In this document: positions 1 to 4,033 of the stretch, one piece after another
Position numbering within the stretch: position 1 is the first letter of the stretch
Layout of the letters: every line of letters starts with the position of its first letter
Source of the DNA: Gammaproteobacteria bacterium
GTDB lineage: Bacteria; Pseudomonadota; Gammaproteobacteria; Steroidobacterales; Steroidobacteraceae
Length of the DNA stretch: 5,531 nucleotides
Reading direction: 5' to 3'
Assembly: GCA_005877965.1 (NCBI GenBank)
Contig: VBNP01000249.1
Location: 1-5,531, forward strand
The notes under the pieces: model-generated
The model's database searches: none
Told to the model about the DNA's origin: nothing
What the model saw: the letters and a program-made list of their open reading frames with translations, nothing else
Translations under genes and position numbers: made by a program

Positions 1-126
1 CTGAACAACCAGCTGTGCATCGTCGGCGGCAACGAGGAGGGTATCGTGCGTAAGAACGACACCTGGTGCTCGGCGGACGGGGCGAACTGGAGTCTCGCTT
101 ACAGTTATCCCGTCCAGTTTCCGTAG
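1..126 (+). CDS. C-terminal end of a Kelch-like beta-propeller protein (5' partial)
   Basis: Frame 1 is open from the left edge to a TAG at 124-126, giving 41 residues of a gene that begins outside the window. The tail contains LCIVGGNEEG, then RKNDTWCSADGANWSLAY. This resembles the Kelch/galactose-oxidase-like blade pattern (a hydrophobic strand ending in GG, then ND-V/T-W-x-S-x-DG-x-W), in which each blade of a beta-propeller repeats those features. Such proteins are often secreted or periplasmic, but nothing here shows the location or ligand of this one. The fragment would be the last blade or closing strand. No terminator hairpin with a T-run follows the stop. The family call rests on one repeat unit, so it is moderate; an unrelated beta-sheet repeat protein is possible. 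Confidence 0.6.
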   Translation: MNNQLCIVGGNEEGIVRKNDTWCSADGANWSLAYSYPVQFP

Positions 127-209
127 AGCGACGAGAGCAACTTGAATACGCAGCCCCTCTCGCGATGCGCTCACGGCCACCTTCCCTGATAGCCGGGTAT
201 GCCTGGAGT
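127..209. other. Short intergenic gap, no gene seen
   Basis: This gap lies between the stop of the Kelch-like gene (+) and the 3' end of the tRNA (-), so two transcripts converge here. I find no convincing stem followed by a T-run on either strand and no ORF with a ribosome-binding site. Termination may be Rho-dependent or rely on RNA processing. Confidence 0.5.
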
Positions 210-283
210 TGGAGCGGGCGATGGGAATCGAACCCACGTTAGCAGCTTGGGAAGCTGCAGTACTACCATTGTACGACACCCGC
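210..283 (-). tRNA. tRNA-Gly (anticodon CCC)
   Basis: On the minus strand this folds as a complete 74-nt cloverleaf. The acceptor stem GCGGGTG/CGCCCGC has one G-T pair. The D arm is GTAC-AATGGTA-GTAC. The anticodon arm is GCAGC-TTCCCAA-GCTGC, with CCC at positions 34-36. The T arm is GTGGG-TTCGATT-CCCAT. The discriminator base is U, as in bacterial tRNA-Gly, and the CCA end is encoded (210-212). It decodes GGG glycine codons. Its 5' end lies only 19 bases downstream of the stop of the outer-membrane barrel gene on the same strand, so it could be processed from that mRNA. A TAGAAT element at 295-300 offers an independent promoter instead. No direct repeat of the tRNA 3' end, which would mark an integration site, is visible nearby. 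Confidence 0.97.
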
Positions 284-294
284 AACCGCGCCCG

Positions 295-300
295 ATTCTA
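295..300 (-). promoter_or_regulatory. Possible -10 element of a tRNA-Gly promoter with GC-rich discriminator
   Basis: Read on the minus strand, TAGAAT matches the sigma-70 -10 consensus at 5 of 6 bases. It is followed by CGGGCGCGG, so a start about 6-7 bases downstream would fall about 5 bases before the mature tRNA 5' end. A GC-rich stretch between -10 and start is typical of stable-RNA promoters under stringent control in enterobacteria. No good -35 is seen at 16-18 bp spacing (the sequence there is near GGTATC, inside the end of the upstream gene). The call is therefore tentative. Confidence 0.35.
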
Positions 301-302
301 CC

Positions 303-1589
303 TCAGAACGGATAGTCGATACCGCTGAACACCGCGGCCTTGCCGTGGCCGAAACCGATATCCACGTAGCCGACGACGAAGGGACTCGCCACGCCGCGTA
401 CGCCCAGCCCCGGGGTGGCGTGCAATTTCGAGAAGGGGCTGGCGCCGAGACCGGCAAACACCTTGCCGGCGTCGACGAACGGGGCCACCTCCAGGCTCAC
501 GCGGGTGCCGAAGGCGTCAAAGCTCGCGACGCGGGTGCGCAGCTCCGCACCGCTCGCGAACATATTGCGGTCGATATAGCGATCGGAGCCGTAGCCGCGC
601 AGCGGCTCGCGCTCGGCGGTCACACTGCGGTCACCGCCGAGGCTCGAGAGTGCCCAGAACGGCGCGTTGCCCGCCGACGGCATGTAGCGCACCGCCGCGT
701 GCCAGGCCAGCGTGACGTCCGGGCCGAACGCCCGGTAGTAGCGCGCTTCAGCGCCGAAGAAGCTGTAGGAGACCGAGCTGCCCGCGGCGCGGCTGACGAC
801 GCCGTCGTAAATGATGTAGCGCGCCCCGCTGCGCGGGATGATCAGCGAATCACGGGTGTCGTAGATGAGCATTGCGGTGTGCTGCAGCTCGTGCTCACTG
901 CCGATGCCCTTGAGTCCCGGGAACAGCGTGCCGATCGAGGGCAGGCCGCGCAGCTCCTCCGGCAACACCTCGACATAGCGCGGGCGCACACGGTAGGCGA
1001 GCTGCAGCGCCGGGGTGAAGTTGCGCCCGATCGATGCGGCCACCAGCGCCTGATTGTCGACATAGGAGGTCTCGTCCGCTCGCAGCGACTGGTTGCCGAA
1101 ACCGAAGAAGCGCGGCGTGCCGCTGCGGTCGTAGATGGCCTCGATCGACCATGAAACCGCGCCGGTGCGCGTCTGGCCCGTGAGGTAGCGGCCGTCGAAC
1201 TCGCGCTCGACGCGCTGCGTGAGTCCTCCCTCCACCGACCACTGCGTGTCCGCGGACGGGTAGCAGAGCACCCGCATGTGGGCGCCCCAGCCGAAATACT
1301 GGCTGTGGATGATGTCGGGAGCCGTGATGCGCTCGATCTCATTGCGGCTGTTGGTGCGCAGCCAGGTTGGAATCACGCCCAGCGTCAGTCCGCTGTGCGG
1401 CTCGGTGTCGATCGCCGGGATCGGGATGAAGGGCGCAGTCGCGGGATTGAGCCAGCGCGCCAGGCCGGAAGGCGGGGGCGCGGGCGGCGCCGTTGCCGGC
1501 ACCGGTGCGGGCACTTGCGCGCGCGCGGCGTATGCGGCAGCCAGCAGCGCGAGTGCGCAGGCCGCGGTCGTTGCAGTCGTTGACGACAT
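303..1589 (-). CDS. Omp85/BamA-TamA-like outer membrane beta-barrel protein without POTRA domains
   Basis: From the ATG at 1589 this encodes 428 residues. A signal peptide with core ACALALLAAAYA and a likely ARA|Q cut near residue 24 is followed by a Pro/Ala-rich linker (about residues 26-42) and then beta-strand-like sequence to the end. Omp85-family marks are DTRDSLIIPRSGARY (about 244-258, the D-x-R-D-x-P-x-x-G motif), SLGGDRS, and LRGYGSDRYIDRN (about 330-342, equivalent to the VRGF/Y loop-6 motif). The C-terminus ends in a terminal Phe (GIDYPF), the usual BAM-recognised signature. The N-terminal part is too short for POTRA domains, so this is a barrel-only member of unknown cargo, not BamA itself. 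A GTG at 1628 would add 13 residues. I prefer the ATG because the extra codons include rare AGA and GTA and neither start has a clear Shine-Dalgarno. The gene is divergent from the OmpA-type operon. Confidence 0.85.
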   Translation of the reverse strand: MSSTTATTAACALALLAAAYAARAQVPAPVPATAPPAPPPSGLARWLNPATAPFIPIPAIDTEPHSGLTLGVIPTWLRTNSRNEIERITAPDIIHSQYFGWGAHMRVLCYPSADTQWSVEGGLTQRVEREFDGRYLTGQTRTGAVSWSIEAIYDRSGTPRFFGFGNQSLRADETSYVDNQALVAASIGRNFTPALQLAYRVRPRYVEVLPEELRGLPSIGTLFPGLKGIGSEHELQHTAMLIYDTRDSLIIPRSGARYIIYDGVVSRAAGSSVSYSFFGAEARYYRAFGPDVTLAWHAAVRYMPSAGNAPFWALSSLGGDRSVTAEREPLRGYGSDRYIDRNMFASGAELRTRVASFDAFGTRVSLEVAPFVDAGKVFAGLGASPFSKLHATPGLGVRGVASPFVVGYVDIGFGHGKAAVFSGIDYPF

Positions 1590-1630
1590 CGAACTGGATC
1601 TTACCGGCACCGTGAGACTCGGCGGCACAC

Positions 1631-1659
1631 TTGGCCCGAATTGCGGCGCAGTGTATAAC
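1631..1659 (+). promoter_or_regulatory. Predicted sigma-70-type promoter of the OmpA/HhH operon
   Basis: TTGGCC (1631-1636) and TATAAC (1654-1659) are separated by 17 bp; they match the -35 and -10 consensus at 4/6 and 5/6. The start would fall near 1666, leaving a leader of about 26 bases to the ATG at 1692. The same AT-rich spot reads TTATAC on the other strand and may serve the divergent barrel gene, although no good -35 is seen in that direction. Inferred from sequence only. Confidence 0.5.
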
Positions 1660-1691
1660 GCGACTCACTCACAGGACCGGGGGAGGTTGCG

Positions 1692-2465
1692 ATGCAATCG
1701 GCTGTCCTGCACCCTCATCTGCTGATCTGGCGCGACCCGCCCGTCTGGCCCTTCGTGTGGCGTGGCCTGTTGCCACTCGCCGCTCTGGCGTTGGCGGTCT
1801 CGTTCGCCTTGGGTCCGGTGGCGCGCAACTGGATTGAAGGCGACGTGCAGCGCGAGACGCGCGATCAGCTCAATGCCGCGGGCTTCGGCTGGGTGGGTCT
1901 CTCGGTCTCCGGGCAGAGCGTCACGCTCTCGGGCGAGGAGCCCGCCCCCGGCGCGGGCGAGCGCGCGATCGGCTTGGCGAAGACGGCTCGTTGTGCCACC
2001 TGGATCGGGCGCCGCAGCTGCGCGGTGAGCGTCGCGGGGCGGTTCACGGCGCCCGCGCCTCCCGGCAGCGCCGCCGCGGCGCCGGCACCGACGGCTGCGC
2101 AGGCCTGCGAGCGCTCGCTCGCGGGTGTGCTGGCGGGCGAGCAGATCGAGTTTGCCAGCGGCAGTGCCGCGATCGACGCACGCAGCGGTGCGCTTCTGGA
2201 TCGACTCGCGAAGGAAGCCCGCAGCTGTCCGGGGACGCTACGCATCGAAGGCCATACCGATCCGGTCGGGCGGTCGGCGTTCAATCGCAGCCTGAGTCAG
2301 GCGCGCGCCGCGGCCGTGCGTGATGCGCTCATCGCCCGCGGCGTGCCGGCCGAGCGGCTGCAGGCGCGGGGATTTGCGGCGCGCCGGCCGATCGCCGACA
2401 ACACCACCGAGAGCGGTCGCGCGCGCAACCGCCGCATTGAATTTCACGCTGTCTCTGCCAACTGA
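1692..2465 (+). CDS. Membrane-anchored BON + OmpA-domain protein (peptidoglycan-binding)
   Basis: The product is 257 residues. The start is supported by GGAGG at 1682-1686, five bases before the ATG. A hydrophobic segment at about residues 25-42 follows a short Arg-containing N-terminus and is not followed by a clear signal-peptidase site, so an inner-membrane anchor with a periplasmic body is likely. Residues about 48-118 resemble a BON domain (GQSVTLSGEEP core). A Pro/Ala linker (119-135) leads to an OmpA C-terminal domain (about 149-255) with IEFASGSAAI, GHTDPVG (187-193), NRSLSQARA (198-206) and RARNRRIEF (243-251), the peptidoglycan-binding signature. The domain order resembles mycobacterial ArfA/OmpATb. 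Four cysteines form two likely disulfide pairs (101/110 and 139/179). It heads a two-gene operon, with the next ATG 21 bases after its stop. The domain calls are strong; its cellular role is unknown. Confidence 0.9.
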   Translation: MQSAVLHPHLLIWRDPPVWPFVWRGLLPLAALALAVSFALGPVARNWIEGDVQRETRDQLNAAGFGWVGLSVSGQSVTLSGEEPAPGAGERAIGLAKTARCATWIGRRSCAVSVAGRFTAPAPPGSAAAAPAPTAAQACERSLAGVLAGEQIEFASGSAAIDARSGALLDRLAKEARSCPGTLRIEGHTDPVGRSAFNRSLSQARAAAVRDALIARGVPAERLQARGFAARRPIADNTTESGRARNRRIEFHAVSAN

Positions 2466-2486
2466 CTTTCCCGGGGGAGGGGCAAT

Positions 2487-3305
2487 ATGGGCTTTCTGTT
2501 GGCGAAAATCCTGTTCCTGCTGGTGCTGGCCGCCGCCTGCGGTGCCTTGTTCACCTACTGGTGGTTCCGCCGTCACTACGAGGACGTGACGCTCGAGTAC
2601 GCGCGCTCGCGCGATGAATGGGCGAGCTGGCGCCGCGGCTTCGAAGCGCGCCTGGCGGCGCGTCCGGATGTCGATCTGCAGCCGTTGCGCGAACAGCTGG
2701 CGGCAGTGGAGGAGGCGGTGCGCAGCATCGACGTGCCCATACCCGAGCGCGTCGATCTGGCCTCACTCCATTCGCGCCTCGATGACATCGAGCGCCGCAT
2801 CGGCGACATCCGCCCGCCCGAGCCCGCGGATCTGAAGCCGACGGAACAGCGGCTGACCGCGATCGAGCATGCGCTGTTCCCCGTGCAGACCCGCCTGGAT
2901 GAGCTCGAGAGCGCCGTGCTCGCGTTTCAGGTGCCGCCGCCCCAGGCGGTGGACCTCAGTCCCGTGCTTGAGCGGCTCGGCACGCTGCAATCGCGTCTGG
3001 AGAATCCGCCGGCTCCGAAGGCTGCGGTTCGCGAGGGCAGCCGCAATCTCCTGACGCACCCCGGGCACGGCAAGCCGGACGATCTGACGCAGATCAAGGG
3101 TGTCCCCAAGGTGCTGGAGCGCAAGCTCCATCGGGTGGGCGTGTTCTACTTCTGGCAGATCGCCGAATGGTCCCACGAGGACGTCAAGTACGTCGACAGG
3201 AAGCTCGCGGCCTACCGGGGCCGCATCGAGCGCGATGCGTGGGTGAGCCAGGCGAATGACCTGGCGGCAACCCCGAGCGCGGCGCACCGGCCCACCGAGC
3301 ACTGA
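2487..3305 (+). CDS. Single-pass membrane protein with helical repeats and C-terminal helix-hairpin-helix domain
   Basis: The product is 272 residues. The start is backed by GGAGG at 2476-2480, six bases upstream. A membrane helix (about residues 3-27) is followed at once by RRH, so the positive-inside rule puts the rest in the cytoplasm. Residues 62-171 are charged helix, probably coiled coil, with four copies of a 17-residue unit separated by proline-rich breaks. After a linker (172-195), residues about 198-258 (DDLTQIKGV ... FWQIAEW ... VDRKL ... GRIERDAWVSQA) match a helix-hairpin-helix-like domain also seen at the C-terminus of some NuoE-type and other hypothetical proteins. The usual G-x-G hairpin is replaced by GVP (205-207), so classical DNA-backbone binding is uncertain. 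The gene is probably translated from the same mRNA as the OmpA-domain gene. I do not recognise a characterised homologue, and its function is unknown. Confidence 0.85.
   Translation: MGFLLAKILFLLVLAAACGALFTYWWFRRHYEDVTLEYARSRDEWASWRRGFEARLAARPDVDLQPLREQLAAVEEAVRSIDVPIPERVDLASLHSRLDDIERRIGDIRPPEPADLKPTEQRLTAIEHALFPVQTRLDELESAVLAFQVPPPQAVDLSPVLERLGTLQSRLENPPAPKAAVREGSRNLLTHPGHGKPDDLTQIKGVPKVLERKLHRVGVFYFWQIAEWSHEDVKYVDRKLAAYRGRIERDAWVSQANDLAATPSAAHRPTEH
2670..2999 (+). repeat. Four-copy 17-residue protein repeat within the HhH membrane protein
   Basis: In translation the units are VDLQPLREQLAAVEEAV (residues 62-78), VDLASLHSRLDDIERRI (89-105), ADLKPTEQRLTAIEHAL (114-130) and VDLSPVLERLGTLQSRL (155-171). 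The consensus is VDL-x-P-x3-RL-x2-IE-x2-L. A half unit (RLDELESAV, 136-144) lies between the third and fourth. Proline-rich breaks such as VPIP, RPPEP and VPPP separate them. The DNA copies have diverged, so this is an old duplication kept at protein level. Confidence 0.75.
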
Positions 3306-3306
3306 T

Positions 3307-3344
3307 CCTCAAGCCGGGCGCGCGCGTCGCCGCTCGGCTTGAGG
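3307..3344 (+). terminator. Strong stem-loop just after the HhH gene, no T-run
   Basis: CCTCAAGCCG (3307-3316) pairs perfectly with CGGCTTGAGG (3335-3344), and four further inner pairs (one G-T) leave a 10-base loop. It starts two bases after the stop codon. No T-run follows, so it is not a standard intrinsic terminator. It could protect the mRNA 3' end from exonucleases or assist termination with the second hairpin downstream. Confidence 0.5.
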
Positions 3345-3349
3345 CCCGC

Positions 3350-3384
3350 GGGCGCCCCGAGCGCCGGCGGGCGCCCTTTATAAT
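3350..3384 (+). terminator. Candidate intrinsic terminator overlapping a -10 element
   Basis: GGGCGCC (3350-3356) pairs with GGCGCCC (3370-3376) across a 13-base loop, followed directly by TTTATAAT. The seven-pair GC stem and short T-rich tail fit a weak Rho-independent terminator for the OmpA/HhH operon. The tail is also the best -10 sequence for the next gene. Confidence 0.45.
3379..3384 (+). promoter_or_regulatory. Possible -10 element for the LOG-family gene
   Basis: TATAAT is a perfect -10 consensus in an otherwise very GC-rich gap. Transcription would start near 3391, about 23 bases before the ATG at 3414. No recognisable -35 is seen at 16-18 bp; the sequence there is the C-rich hairpin loop. 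If used, it may depend on an activator or an alternative sigma factor. Confidence 0.4.
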
Positions 3385-3413
3385 GAGGGCATTGCACGGA
3401 AGGACTCCCTCTC

Positions 3414-4019
3414 ATGAGCTCACCGGCCGAGCGTCCCATCGAGCGCGCCGTCTGCGTGTACTGCGCCTCCAGCCGCCTCGCCCACCCTGACTATCGGGCC
3501 GCAGCCCGGCGCCTGGGTGAGGTGCTCGCCGCACAGGGAGTTGGGATTGTGTACGGGGGCGGCGCGGTCGGCTCCATGGGCGCGCTCGCCGACGGCGCGC
3601 TCAGCCACGGCGGACGGGTGACCGGCATCCTGCCGCGCTTCATGGCCGAGCTCGAGTGGGGGCACAAGGGACTGACGGACCTGCAGCTGGTCGAGGACCT
3701 GCGCACGCGCAAGCACATGATGCTGACCCTCAGCCAGGCGGCGATCGCGCTTCCGGGCGGCTCCGGCACGCTCGAGGAGCTGCTCGAGGCCATCACGCTC
3801 AAGCGTCTCGGGCTTTATCTCAATCCCATCGTGCTGGTGAACACGCGCGGATTTTTTACTCCGCTCCTCGAGGTGCTCACGCGCGCCGTCGAGGAGCGCT
3901 TCATGGACCCGCGGCATCTCATGATGTGGCAGGTCGTGGCCTCACCGGAGGAGGTCCCGGGTGCGCTCGCCAGCGCGCCCGCCTGGACCGCGCAGGCCCG
4001 CGACTTTGCCGCGGTGTAG
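3414..4019 (+). CDS. LOG-family protein (TIGR00730 type; putative cytokinin riboside 5'-monophosphate phosphoribohydrolase)
   Basis: The product is 201 residues, a normal length for this Rossmann-fold family. GGAAGGA at 3398-3404 lies nine bases before the ATG. Family marks in order are VCVYCASS (13-20) on the first strand, YGGGAVGSMG (47-56, nucleotide-phosphate loop), RTRKHMM (97-103, the R-K-x-x-M site) and PGGSGTLEE (114-122), the P-G-G-x-G-T-x-x-E signature whose Arg and Glu are the catalytic residues in characterised LOG enzymes. These enzymes hydrolyse nucleoside 5'-monophosphates, releasing the base and ribose 5-phosphate; in plants and some bacteria this activates cytokinins. In most bacteria the substrate is untested and AMP-like nucleotides are plausible. 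The protein is probably a cytoplasmic dimer. It has no obvious functional partner in the window and ends 11 bases from the convergent gene. Confidence 0.92.
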   Translation: MSSPAERPIERAVCVYCASSRLAHPDYRAAARRLGEVLAAQGVGIVYGGGAVGSMGALADGALSHGGRVTGILPRFMAELEWGHKGLTDLQLVEDLRTRKHMMLTLSQAAIALPGGSGTLEELLEAITLKRLGLYLNPIVLVNTRGFFTPLLEVLTRAVEERFMDPRHLMMWQVVASPEEVPGALASAPAWTAQARDFAAV

Positions 4020-4033
4020 CGCTCGAGCCGCTA
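4017..4033. repeat. Small inverted repeat joining two convergent stop codons
   Basis: TAGCG (4017-4021) and CGCTA (4029-4033) flank the 7-base CTCGAGC. The left arm contains the TAG stop of the LOG gene and the right arm is the TAG stop of the minus-strand oxidoreductase. No T-run follows on either strand, so it is weak as a bidirectional terminator and may be chance. Confidence 0.3.

Noticed and set aside
210..283. tRNA-Gly as an integration (att) site of a mobile element
   Set aside because: No integrase gene, tRNA-end direct repeat or composition change is visible on either side.
345..1154. Long open frame (269 codons) on the plus strand opposite the barrel gene
   Set aside because: It lies entirely antisense to a well-supported gene, and its Ala/Arg/Gly-rich composition with no domain is typical of the shadow frame in GC-rich DNA.
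1501..1560. GC-alternating stretches (gcgcgcgc) as a possible structural or Z-DNA element
   Set aside because: They lie in the Ala-rich signal peptide and linker codons and are explained by codon bias in very GC-rich DNA.
1590..1628. GTG start at 1628 adding 13 residues to the barrel protein
   Set aside because: The extra codons include rare AGA and GTA and no Shine-Dalgarno precedes the GTG. It is kept as an alternative because it would give the signal peptide a positive charge (Arg10).
2238..2576. Minus-strand open frame spanning the OmpA/HhH junction
   Set aside because: It overlaps two genes with strong starts and domains, and shows no protein family features of its own.
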